Source of the DNA: Flavobacteriaceae bacterium
GTDB taxonomy: Bacteria > Bacteroidota > Bacteroidia > Flavobacteriales > Flavobacteriaceae
Length of the DNA: 64,000 nucleotides
NCBI GenBank assembly: GCA_028280265.1
Contig: JANQMD010000025.1
Span: forward strand, 28,940 to 92,939
Direction of reading: 5' to 3'
Translations under genes and position numbers: made by a program
Part shown: piece by piece, positions 36,638 through 44,106 of the stretch
How the letters are laid out: each line of letters begins with the position of its first letter
Numbering within the stretch: position 1 is the stretch's first letter
The notes under the pieces: model-generated
Database searches by the model: none
Told to the model about the DNA's origin: nothing
The model's input: only the letters and a program-made list of their open reading frames with translations

Positions 36638-37357
36638 ATGGAAATTAAGAAAAATCCAAAATCAAATTTAGAGAACTACAGCAAGTTATTTATGCAGCTA
36701 GGTTTGGTTTTAGCGTTATTTATAACGTATGTAGCCATTGAAAAGAAAACTTTTGATCGTCAGTTTGGAGATTTAGGAGTTGCTGAAATGAATGCCGATT
36801 TAGAAGAGGAAGTGCCAATTACTGAGCGTATAGAGCCAGAAATTCCAAAAGCACCACCACCACCGGCACCTGAGAAAATTGAGGTAGTAGAAGACGAGAA
36901 AGAGGTGGAAGAAACCATTATTGAAACAACTGAAACAGATGAAACTGAAGCAGTAGAGGTTGAAGAAATTGAAGAAGTAGAAGAAGCTGAAGAAGTAATC
37001 GAAGATGTACCTTTTGCGATTATTGAGCAAGTTCCTGTATTTCCTGGATGTAAAGGAAGCAAAGCAGAATTGAAAAAATGTTTTAGTAAAAAAGTACAAA
37101 AGCACTTCTCAAGAAAGTTTAATGCAGATCTTCCTAACGAACTAGGTCTTACTCCTGGTAAAAAGAGATTGATCATGCAGTTCAAGGTAGATAAAGACGG
37201 TAGTATTACTGGATTCTTTGCAAGAGCTCCTCACCCTAGGTTAGAGAAGGAAGCGATTAGAATTTTAAAGTTATTGCCTAAGATGAAGCCAGGAAGACAA
37301 AGAGGAAAACCAGTTCCTGTAAAATATACACTTCCTTTGAGAATAGAAGTAGAATAA
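36638..37357 (+). CDS. Energy transducer TonB-like protein
   Basis: 239 residues. Short cytosolic N-terminus, one membrane helix (LFMQLGLVLALFITYVAI, about 16-33), a long acidic, proline-containing spacer (about 60-125: PKAPPPPAPEKIEV, then repeated EE/EV), and a C-terminal TonB-like domain (about 130-239) with VPVFPGCKGSKAELKKCF (two cysteines) and VPVKYTLPLRIEVE. Should span the periplasm and pass proton-motive energy to outer-membrane receptors. The same C-terminal domain occurs in the next TonB-like protein and at the start of RemB. Confidence 0.88.
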   Translation: MEIKKNPKSNLENYSKLFMQLGLVLALFITYVAIEKKTFDRQFGDLGVAEMNADLEEEVPITERIEPEIPKAPPPPAPEKIEVVEDEKEVEETIIETTETDETEAVEVEEIEEVEEAEEVIEDVPFAIIEQVPVFPGCKGSKAELKKCFSKKVQKHFSRKFNADLPNELGLTPGKKRLIMQFKVDKDGSITGFFARAPHPRLEKEAIRILKLLPKMKPGRQRGKPVPVKYTLPLRIEVE

Positions 37358-37383
37358 AGCATCATTCTTTATATATTAAAAGG

Positions 37384-37407
37384 CCAGCTCACAGAGCTGG
37401 TTTTTTT
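37384..37407 (+). terminator. Rho-independent terminator
   Basis: CCAGCTC-ACA-GAGCTGG followed by seven T, 27 bp after the first TonB-like gene. Confidence 0.88.
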
Positions 37408-37462
37408 ATTGGCACACATTTTGTTTTTAGAGAGTTTGTAATAACTATTAAAAACAAAAGCT

Positions 37463-38209
37463 ATGTTACCACAAAAAAAAGACCCAAAGAAACAAGTAGA
37501 AAAGTATTCCTTTATTTTTCTTCAAATCGGACTCATTTTAGTTCTTTTTGTAGCACACACTTTTATTGAGCATCAAACAAAAGTTGAAATAGAGCTTGCC
37601 AAAGAATTAGGCTCAAAATACAGCCAGGAACCTCCTCTGTACAACTTCTATCAAATAGAAAAAGAGCAAGTGAAAACAAAGAAGGTAGTTCAGAAGAAAC
37701 AATCAGTAGTCAATGATCTCTCAAGAATTGAAAAGACACACAATACGAGTACATTGAAAGAGGCTCTAATTGATTTAAAGCCGCTTGTAAAGAATCCAAA
37801 AAAGTTAGATATACATAATCTAAATACAATGGATGATACCGAAGATATTGATCCAGATGACGACCCAAAATTATACGATGCAAGAATTTATACGCCTATT
37901 TTTAAAGGATGTGAAGGATTAACTGCTGAAGGAAATCGAATTTGTTTTGAAGCAAAGCTCAAAAAGTTTGTGCTGCGAAAGTTCAATTCAGATCAAGGAT
38001 TGAATTCAGGAAAGTATAGAATTTATGCTGAATTTGTTATTGATAAAGAAGGAAGCTTGACGAACCTTAAAGTAAGAGCTTCTCACAAAAGTTTGGAAAA
38101 AGAAATGAAAAAGGTATTGGAAAAATTGCCCCAATTGATTCCAGGTAAAAAAGGAAACATGCCTGTGAAAGTGAAATATCTACTACCTCTAAAATTTGAA
38201 GTAGAATAA
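37463..38209 (+). CDS. Second TonB-like protein
   Basis: 248 residues. Membrane helix at about 16-37 (YSFIFLQIGLILVLFVAHTF), a lysine-rich rather than acidic spacer, and the C-terminal domain from about 145 (TPIFKGCEGLTAEGNRICF; VKVKYLLPLKFEVE at the end). Same layout as the preceding protein and clearly a paralogue, but the spacer differs in charge and it has its own terminator, so it is probably a separate transcript. Confidence 0.85.
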   Translation: MLPQKKDPKKQVEKYSFIFLQIGLILVLFVAHTFIEHQTKVEIELAKELGSKYSQEPPLYNFYQIEKEQVKTKKVVQKKQSVVNDLSRIEKTHNTSTLKEALIDLKPLVKNPKKLDIHNLNTMDDTEDIDPDDDPKLYDARIYTPIFKGCEGLTAEGNRICFEAKLKKFVLRKFNSDQGLNSGKYRIYAEFVIDKEGSLTNLKVRASHKSLEKEMKKVLEKLPQLIPGKKGNMPVKVKYLLPLKFEVE

Positions 38210-38213
38210 AAAG

Positions 38214-38240
38214 ATCCCAGTTATTTAACTGGGATTTTCT
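38214..38240 (+). terminator. Rho-independent terminator
   Basis: ATCCCAGTTA (38214-38223) pairs with TAACTGGGAT (38226-38235), then a T-rich tail; just after the second TonB-like gene. Confidence 0.85.
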
Positions 38241-38300
38241 CTTTATCTCATTTTAGTCTAAAGAATTAGTTGTATTTTTCAGCATTGATATTTGAATAAT

Positions 38301-38879
38301 ATGAACAATTATTTTGCGCACGAAAGTGCGGTAATCGATGAAGGATGTACCATAGGAAATGGGACTAAAATCTGGCATTTTAGCCATATTATGCCGAATT
38401 GCGAAATCGGTGAGCATTGTAACATCGGTCAGAATGTAGTTGTCTCTCCCGATGTAAAGCTAGGAAAGAATGTGAAAGTACAGAACAATGTTTCTATTTA
38501 TACAGGAGTTGTGTGTGAAGACGATGTGTTTCTGGGACCCTCTATGGTATTTACGAATGTCATTAACCCGAGAAGTGCGATCAAAAGACAAAATCAATAT
38601 TTAAAAACAGTTGTAAAAAAAGGAGCTAGCATTGGAGCCAATGCAACCATCGTTTGTGGAAACGATATTGGAGAGTATGCCTTTATAGGAGCAGGAGCAG
38701 TGGTTGTAAAAGAAGTATTGCCTTATGCATTGGTAGTAGGAAATCCGTCGCGACAAATTGGTTGGATTAGCGAATATGGACACAGACTAGAATTTGATGA
38801 AAATGGGCTGGCTGTATGTCCAGAAAGTCAAGAAAAATATCAATTGAAAAATCAACAAGTATCCAAAATTGCATCCTAG
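38301..38879 (+). CDS. Sugar N-acetyltransferase, WbpD/WlbB-like (left-handed beta helix)
   Basis: 192 residues from the ATG at 38301; an in-frame TTG at 38292 is less likely. Hexapeptide repeats make up the body ([60 protein letters not shown]). [11 protein letters not shown] and [16 protein letters not shown] are typical of UDP-2-acetamido-3-amino-dideoxyglucuronate N-acetyltransferases used in O-antigen or capsule sugars. The C-terminal stretch [13 protein letters not shown] is also usual. It stands apart from any polysaccharide cluster; remB follows by 1 bp. Confidence 0.88.
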   Translation: MNNYFAHESAVIDEGCTIGNGTKIWHFSHIMPNCEIGEHCNIGQNVVVSPDVKLGKNVKVQNNVSIYTGVVCEDDVFLGPSMVFTNVINPRSAIKRQNQYLKTVVKKGASIGANATIVCGNDIGEYAFIGAGAVVVKEVLPYALVVGNPSRQIGWISEYGHRLEFDENGLAVCPESQEKYQLKNQQVSKIAS

Positions 38880-38880
38880 T

Positions 38881-40935
38881 ATGAAGAAACTATTCTTTCT
38901 TTTTCTATTTGTTTCTTACATATCCTTTTCTCAGACAGAAAAGTTTCCTGTATATGACGAATGCAAAGGAGAGACATTAGAAAACAGCAAAGATTGTTTC
39001 TATAAAATGACGAAAGAGACTTTCTACAATCATTTTAAAGAACCATCGATCATTCAGAATGAAGGTTTCAAGGGAACTGTAAACGCTACTTTTTTAGTGA
39101 CCAATGAAGGAGTGTTTAAATTGATATATATCAACTCTCCTTACAAAGAATTGAAAGAAGAGGTAAATCGAGTTTTTACACTGTTTCCTAAAATTCAACC
39201 CGCGAAGTATAACAATCACAATATAGAAATGCAATTTGTATTTCCACTTGTATTCCCTCTTCAGGACGATCCTGAGCCAGAAATAGAATTCAATTATGAA
39301 GCTAGAAAGGATTTACAGAAAGTGGTTGAAAAGCAAAACTTTAAAAAAATCCAATTTCCGGTACACAAAAGCCAATTAAACATACCTTTTACACACCAGC
39401 GGTATGTAGATTATGAATATGCACTTCACCGTGAGAATGGAACGCATACAGCTTCTAAACCATACATATACTCGCATATCAATCAATTTATAAATCTAGA
39501 TTCTACGAAGAATCAATATTTAAAACCTGAGAAAAAAAGTTGGCTTGGTAGAAAATTATGGAATGAACATCTGTTGTCTGTAGAAGGTGAAGATTATTGG
39601 TTTACACTGGATGCTGTACTAGACTTTCAATATGGAAAAGACAACTCAGATGTGTCTTTTACTTATAACAACTCCAGAATTATTCAAGTAAATGGAGGTC
39701 TAGGAGAGCAGTTTTCCTATTCAGCAACCATTTATGAGAGTCAGGCAAGGTTTGCAGATTATATCAATAAGTTCATAGAAAATCCTTCATTAAATGTTCG
39801 ACCAGCTTTCTCGGAAGGACTGGTGCCGGGGAGGGGAAAAGCAAAGCGATTTAAAGCAGATGCATTTGATTATCCTGTTGCTGAAGGATACTTATCCTAC
39901 ACACCAAATAAATTTTTACAGTTTCAATTTGGTCATGGTCGAAACTTCATAGGAGATGGATATCGTTCTTTCTTATTGTCTGATGTTGCTGCACCTTCAC
40001 TGTACTTAAAAGGAAAAGTAAACTTTTGGAAATTTGAATATACCAATCTTTGGATTTGGGGAAATGATTTGAGAGCAGCAGCTGTTGTAGATAATGAACA
40101 TGCCAGAAAATACATTGCCATACATTATTTGAGTATCAATGTAACAGATAGATTGAATTTAGGGCTCTTTGAGACTGCAATATCTGCAAGTGAAAATGGA
40201 ATGGATGCAGGCTTTTTCAATCCACTAATTTTTTACCGTTCTGTTGAGTTCAATAGAGGTGAAGATTCGGGTAATGCTATGGTTGGTTTAACAGCCAAAT
40301 ACAAGCTTTCTGAAAAGACTTCACTGTATTCTCAGTTAGTAATCGATGAATTCTCTGTAGGAAACCTAACAAACCTTGGAGACTGGAGGAATAAGTTTGC
40401 GCTCCAATTGGGATGGAAATACTTCGATGCTTTCGATGTAAAGAATCTGTTTTTACAAGGAGAATTCAATTATGCGAGACCTTATACTTTTGCGCACAGA
40501 GATCCAAAACTCAATTTTGCCAATAACAATCAAGCATTAGGACATCTATGGGGAGCCAATTTTTGGGAAATGGTCGGAATTCTACAATACAAAAAAGACC
40601 GTTGGTCAGGGAGAGCTAAGATGGTTGTTGGGAAAAAAGGATTCGACTTTGCCGATGAGCGTATCAGCTATGGAGGAAATATTTTTCAACCCTATACTAT
40701 TCGTTTAGGAGACACCAACAATTCACTAGCCCAAGGAAATGCTGCAACTATTTTCAATATAGATTTACAAGGAGACTACCTTTTAAACCCTAGAAATAAC
40801 CTCAGTCTATTTGCAGGGTTGAGCTATCGAAACTTTTCTATAAATACTCCTGCCAACGGATTCCCTGCAGGCACTAATACATGGTTCCGATTGGGAATTA
40901 GAGCCGATTTATTTAATTGGTATTTCGATTTTTAA
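38881..40935 (+). CDS. remB: Gliding motility protein RemB
   Basis: 684 residues from the ATG at 38881, 1 bp after the acetyltransferase stop. Signal peptide MKKLFFLFLFVSYISFS. Residues about 20-125 are a TonB-C-like domain (FPVYDECKGETLENSKDCFYK; IEMQFVFPLVFPL). The rest is a predicted outer-membrane barrel of the RemB / Wzi-like type (VEGEDYWFTLDAVLDFQYG, FQFGHGRNFIGDGYRSFLLS) ending in LRADLFNWYFDF with a terminal Phe. In F. johnsoniae RemB contributes to gliding. With SprA nearby this supports a gliding cell. The assignment rests on remembered family features. Confidence 0.82.
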   Translation: MKKLFFLFLFVSYISFSQTEKFPVYDECKGETLENSKDCFYKMTKETFYNHFKEPSIIQNEGFKGTVNATFLVTNEGVFKLIYINSPYKELKEEVNRVFTLFPKIQPAKYNNHNIEMQFVFPLVFPLQDDPEPEIEFNYEARKDLQKVVEKQNFKKIQFPVHKSQLNIPFTHQRYVDYEYALHRENGTHTASKPYIYSHINQFINLDSTKNQYLKPEKKSWLGRKLWNEHLLSVEGEDYWFTLDAVLDFQYGKDNSDVSFTYNNSRIIQVNGGLGEQFSYSATIYESQARFADYINKFIENPSLNVRPAFSEGLVPGRGKAKRFKADAFDYPVAEGYLSYTPNKFLQFQFGHGRNFIGDGYRSFLLSDVAAPSLYLKGKVNFWKFEYTNLWIWGNDLRAAAVVDNEHARKYIAIHYLSINVTDRLNLGLFETAISASENGMDAGFFNPLIFYRSVEFNRGEDSGNAMVGLTAKYKLSEKTSLYSQLVIDEFSVGNLTNLGDWRNKFALQLGWKYFDAFDVKNLFLQGEFNYARPYTFAHRDPKLNFANNNQALGHLWGANFWEMVGILQYKKDRWSGRAKMVVGKKGFDFADERISYGGNIFQPYTIRLGDTNNSLAQGNAATIFNIDLQGDYLLNPRNNLSLFAGLSYRNFSINTPANGFPAGTNTWFRLGIRADLFNWYFDF

Positions 40936-41320
40936 AATCAACCAAATAGTTTTTTTTACAAATAAAAATTTCTCTCCTAATGAGCTGTCTACTAACCATT
41001 TTTGGGGGGAAAGACTCCCTATTTTTGGAATGAAAAATTTCACTAAAAACGGGTATTGTCTGAATAAAAATTCTTTTGTTACTTGTGGTCACTTCGAAGT
41101 AACAATTTATAAGATCATTAAGAGAATTCCTTCTCATTTGGTCCAAGACAGTACCATGTAAATGTAAAGTTGTTTTGTTATTGTCTATATCGCAGCTATT
41201 TTCTTGTCCTCAAGATTCTTTCTAGGAGCTGTTAATCTGGACTCAATGAAATTGGGATACCATGGACTTTGTAATGATCCAATTAAAAACTATTCAAAAT
41301 AATCAAATAATATAATTAAA
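40936..41320. other. 385-bp spacer between remB and the metallopeptidase gene
   Basis: No gene seen. One inverted repeat, TTGTTACTT (41076-41084) with AAGTAACAA (41097-41105) and a 12-nt loop, lacks a T tract. No promoter consensus was convincing. Confidence 0.5.
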
Positions 41321-42364
41321 ATGAAAAAAGTATTAAAATATGCCGTTTTTAAAATTTTGATGTTGGCATTTGTATTTACCTCATGTGACTCGGATAAGGA
41401 TGCAAATCTTCAGGAAACAAACCTAGAAGATCAATCCTTTGAAAACATTATTAATATGAATCACATAGGTAATAGAACGCTAGTTACTGATTCAGATTTA
41501 TTGAATTCCCTCAAAAAATTAGATATAGACGTAGGAATTGTTTCTAAAGGTGATTTTCATCTCCCAGATGGAACTGTAGAAGAGAGAATTTATATAGGTA
41601 GCGACATTACATTCACAAAAAATGAGCTAGACCTATTAGTTCAATCGACTACAGACCGGCAATACAGAACGATTAATTTAGTTACGGGAAGTAATCAAAA
41701 TATAAATATTTTAGGTTACACTGGAGGTAGTCAAGCCCTATCTACTAAAGCTCAAACAGCATTGAGATGGGCAGTTGATAACTACAATGGGTTAAACACA
41801 TCTTTACAGTTCAATCTTACTTTTGGCACAAACTTTCAGGCAGCTGACATGGTTGTTTATGACAACTCTGTGAACAATCCAGGAGCTTCTGGTGGAGTAG
41901 CAGGTTTTCCAACTTCAGCAGGAGTCGCACATAAGTTTATTCAGATTTATGGATTGGAGCAGTTTACAACAAATGTAAATGAGCATGTAATTACACATGA
42001 GATCGGACATGCAGTTGGTTTCCGTCACTCAGATTGGTTCGATCGTTTAAGCTGTCCTCCACAAGCACAAGGAAATGAAGGAACAGGCGCAGATGGAGCG
42101 GTGCATATTCCTGGAACACCTACAGGTAGAGATGTAACTTCAGTGATGCAAGCGTGCTTCTCAACAAATGAAGATGGAGAATTTAACACGAATGATGTTA
42201 CTGCTTTAGAGTTCATGTACGGAACAACATCTTCAGGGCCTTGTGATGGTGTCTCAGAATGGCAAAGCGGAGTGAGTTACAGTATTGGAGATCGCGTGAC
42301 ATATTTTGGAAACTTATACGAACGTGTTTCTGGAGGTTGGAATTTAATTGGACCTTGTAACTAA
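41321..42364 (+). CDS. Secreted HEIGH-type (M57) zinc metallopeptidase lipoprotein with CBM5/12-like tail
   Basis: 347 residues. Lipoprotein signal with lipobox VFTSC (Cys about residue 22). The zinc site is HEIGHAVGFRH with H226, E227, H230 and H236, a metzincin-like HExxHxxGxxH. A met-turn region follows (TSVMQACFS, about 270-278). Residues about 312-346 (VSEWQSGVSYSIGDRVTYFG, then NLYERVSGGWNLIG) look like a CBM5/12 chitin-binding-type module. So this is a surface or secreted peptidase that might attach to polysaccharide; substrate unknown. Flanked by spacers, monocistronic with its own terminator. Confidence 0.87.
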   Translation: MKKVLKYAVFKILMLAFVFTSCDSDKDANLQETNLEDQSFENIINMNHIGNRTLVTDSDLLNSLKKLDIDVGIVSKGDFHLPDGTVEERIYIGSDITFTKNELDLLVQSTTDRQYRTINLVTGSNQNINILGYTGGSQALSTKAQTALRWAVDNYNGLNTSLQFNLTFGTNFQAADMVVYDNSVNNPGASGGVAGFPTSAGVAHKFIQIYGLEQFTTNVNEHVITHEIGHAVGFRHSDWFDRLSCPPQAQGNEGTGADGAVHIPGTPTGRDVTSVMQACFSTNEDGEFNTNDVTALEFMYGTTSSGPCDGVSEWQSGVSYSIGDRVTYFGNLYERVSGGWNLIGPCN

Positions 42365-42446
42365 GCATAATAGATCATTTGTACAAAGCAAAAAGGGATA
42401 CACACTCTTGTTGCTTTTACAAGAAAATCATTAACCAAACAACAAA

Positions 42447-42477
42447 GAGGCTGTCTAAAAAGGCAGCTTCTTTTTTT
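42447..42477 (+). terminator. Rho-independent terminator of the metallopeptidase gene
   Basis: GAGGCTGTCT-AAAA-AGGCAGCTTC (10 pairs, two G-U) followed by seven T. Confidence 0.88.
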
Positions 42478-42660
42478 ATTTAGAATCAAGACCAATTGTT
42501 GTATTTCTTTTTCTTTCCACTTTTTCATGGCATTCACAAGAAGATTACCAAGCTCCTTCTCCTGAGAACCAAATATCTTGTAAGGAGCATCTCATTATGA
42601 TACGATAGCATTGCAAGAACCAGACTAGCTTACAAATAAAAAATACCACTCCATCTCTGA

Positions 42661-42945
42661 AGCGGTATTTCCTTTTATTTTACACACGGATTACGCTATG
42701 CTAAATCCGTGCTATCTGGGTCAAGTAAAGGTTACTTGAGCTATTAATTATTACTTCGTATATACCGCACAAACTGCAAGTCCGCACTGGCATCCACGTT
42801 ATCTAGTTTTAAATCCGAGCTATCTGGGTTTATAATCCATAAGCTACTGCACAGTTTGTGCCGTTTCGGGAATCTTATAGTGTGGTTAACTTAACAACCT
42901 AAAAACATGATTGCGCGGATTTATAATCCGCGTAGTTCCTTTTTA
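42661..42945. repeat. REP-like repeat block beside the transposase (3' side)
   Basis: The spacer 42365-42952 holds the terminator above and then this block. Units: TTACGCTATGCTAAATCC (42691-42708) with GTGCTATCTGGG; TATACCGCACAAACTG (about 42759); TTTAAATCCGAGCTATCTGGG (about 42809); and a hairpin GCGGATT-TAT-AATCCGC (about 42917-42933). Closely related units lie on the other side of the transposase gene. Confidence 0.8.
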
Positions 42946-42952
42946 TTATAAT

Positions 42953-43510
42953 TTAATAAAACAAATCCAGTACAATAATCTCTAATTCACTATCCAGATC
43001 AGCATAACTTCTTGCAGAACTAAACATATAATCTTCTGGATTACTGACTATTTTTTCTTTCACTGGATTTTGATGAATGTAATTTACTTTTTGTTTGATA
43101 AAATTATTCGAATGTACATGCTCTGCATGATAACCATCTTGCCAAACTTTGTATTGTTGTTTTCTTTTTAAATGCGCGCAAGCTTCTTTAAAATACTCAA
43201 GCATCCACACTCTTCTACTTTCAGGATACTCCAAAATTGTTTTTAAAATCTTTTTAGAAGTAAACTTCTTAAAATCTCTTATGACACTTGAAAGTGGTTC
43301 TTTTTCCGAGGCTTTACAGAGCATATGCATGTGACTAGACATAATACAATAAGCATAAATCTCTAGACCTCTTTCTTTTTGACAATGCTTTAAAGCGTTA
43401 ATCAATACATACTTCTGTTGTAATCTTGTAAATATATCGACCCAGCCTACTGTTGTTACAGTTACAAAATAAGCTTCTCCTATGGCTGTAGCTTTGTATT
43501 TGGTGGACAT
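42953..43510 (-). CDS. REP-associated tyrosine transposase (RAYT, IS200-like Y1)
   Basis: 185 residues, full length, of the Y1_Tnp / RAYT family. The HUH motif is H60-M-H62 in CIMSSHMHMLCKA. The catalytic tyrosine is Y144 in KVNYIHQNPVKEKIV. WQDGYHAEHVHSN (about 123-135) and FSSARSYA near the end are typical of RAYTs. Such proteins act on single-stranded REP hairpins and are usually single-copy domesticated genes that spread REPs rather than themselves. Related REP-like units flank the gene, which fits a REPtron. The frame is intact, so it may be active. Confidence 0.93.
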   Translation of the reverse strand: MSTKYKATAIGEAYFVTVTTVGWVDIFTRLQQKYVLINALKHCQKERGLEIYAYCIMSSHMHMLCKASEKEPLSSVIRDFKKFTSKKILKTILEYPESRRVWMLEYFKEACAHLKRKQQYKVWQDGYHAEHVHSNNFIKQKVNYIHQNPVKEKIVSNPEDYMFSSARSYADLDSELEIIVLDLFY

Positions 43511-43553
43511 GCAATTTTTATTTTACAAGATAGCCCTTAAATGTAAGAGAAAC

Positions 43554-43583
43554 AAAACCTCAAGCAATTTTGCTTGAGGTTTT
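43554..43583 (-). terminator. Terminator hairpin downstream of the RHS operon
   Basis: AAAACCTCAAGCAA (43554-43567) pairs perfectly with TTGCTTGAGGTTTT (43570-43583). On the minus strand it ends in TTTTGTTT and lies 180 bp after the last gene of the 57179-43763 set; it may work in both directions. Confidence 0.75.
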
Positions 43584-43596
43584 AATTATTATTTTT

Positions 43597-43690
43597 TATA
43601 TACCGCACGGACTATGCTTCGACAAGCTCAGCACAGGAAAGTCCGCGCTATCGGGTTTACGCTATGCTAAATCCGCGCTATCGGGATTGC
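43597..43690. repeat. REP-like repeat block beside the transposase (5' side)
   Basis: TATACCGCACGGACTATG, GCTTCGACAAGCTCAGCA (43614-43631), GTCCGCGCTATCGGG and TTACGCTATGCTAAATCC (43657-43674) with GCGCTATCGGG. The last unit differs from that at 42691 by one substitution and one indel. The spacer 43511-43762 holds this block and the terminator only. Confidence 0.8.
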
Positions 43691-43762
43691 AAAAGCCACA
43701 CCTCTCTCAAGATGCAGTTTTTTGTTCTTCTTTTCTTTGACGGCACTCGTTATAAACGAGCG

Positions 43763-44095
43763 CTAGCTGGGGTCTATTTTATCAATTTCATTACTTACTT
43801 CTCCCAAAAAAATACTAAAATCTTCATTAAAGTATAAAATTTGAGCCGATTCAAATTTAGCTATTATACCAATTACATTTTCTTTATCTATATCAAGTTG
43901 TCTAGTTGATTGAATTAGGTTTTCAAATTTTTTTGCTAAATTTTGATTTCCTTTTTCTATCATATTTAATCTCCTCATCTCAAATGTAACTATAATTTTA
44001 GAAGCAGGTATTACTCCAGTAATTTTAATCTTTGAAAGTATAAACTTTCTAAAAGTCTTATTTAAAAATAGTTTATTAGTATTAATCTCTGTCAT
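43763..44095 (-). CDS. Candidate immunity protein for the RHS toxin
   Basis: 110 residues, no signal peptide or membrane segment, so cytosolic. I do not recognise the family. It is lysine-rich in the first half (FRKFILSKIKITGVIPASKI) and acidic at the end (FLGEVSNEIDKIDPS). It starts 11 bp after the RHS toxin gene on the same strand and is strongly AT-rich, like the toxin tip and unlike the RHS core. In polymorphic toxin systems the gene directly after the toxin normally encodes its immunity protein, and a cytosolic one suits a toxin acting in the cytosol. The role is inferred from position and composition only. Confidence 0.65.
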   Translation of the reverse strand: MTEINTNKLFLNKTFRKFILSKIKITGVIPASKIIVTFEMRRLNMIEKGNQNLAKKFENLIQSTRQLDIDKENVIGIIAKFESAQILYFNEDFSIFLGEVSNEIDKIDPS

Positions 44096-44106
44096 AAAAT
44101 TATATA

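Noticed and set aside
36760..37185. Long Ser-rich minus-strand frames opposite the TonB-like gene
   Set aside because: Ser/Thr runs are the reverse reading of the acidic Glu/Val repeat; not a gene.
42661..43690. CRISPR array in the repeat blocks around the transposase
   Set aside because: Units are irregular in spacing and orientation, palindromic, and no cas gene is present.
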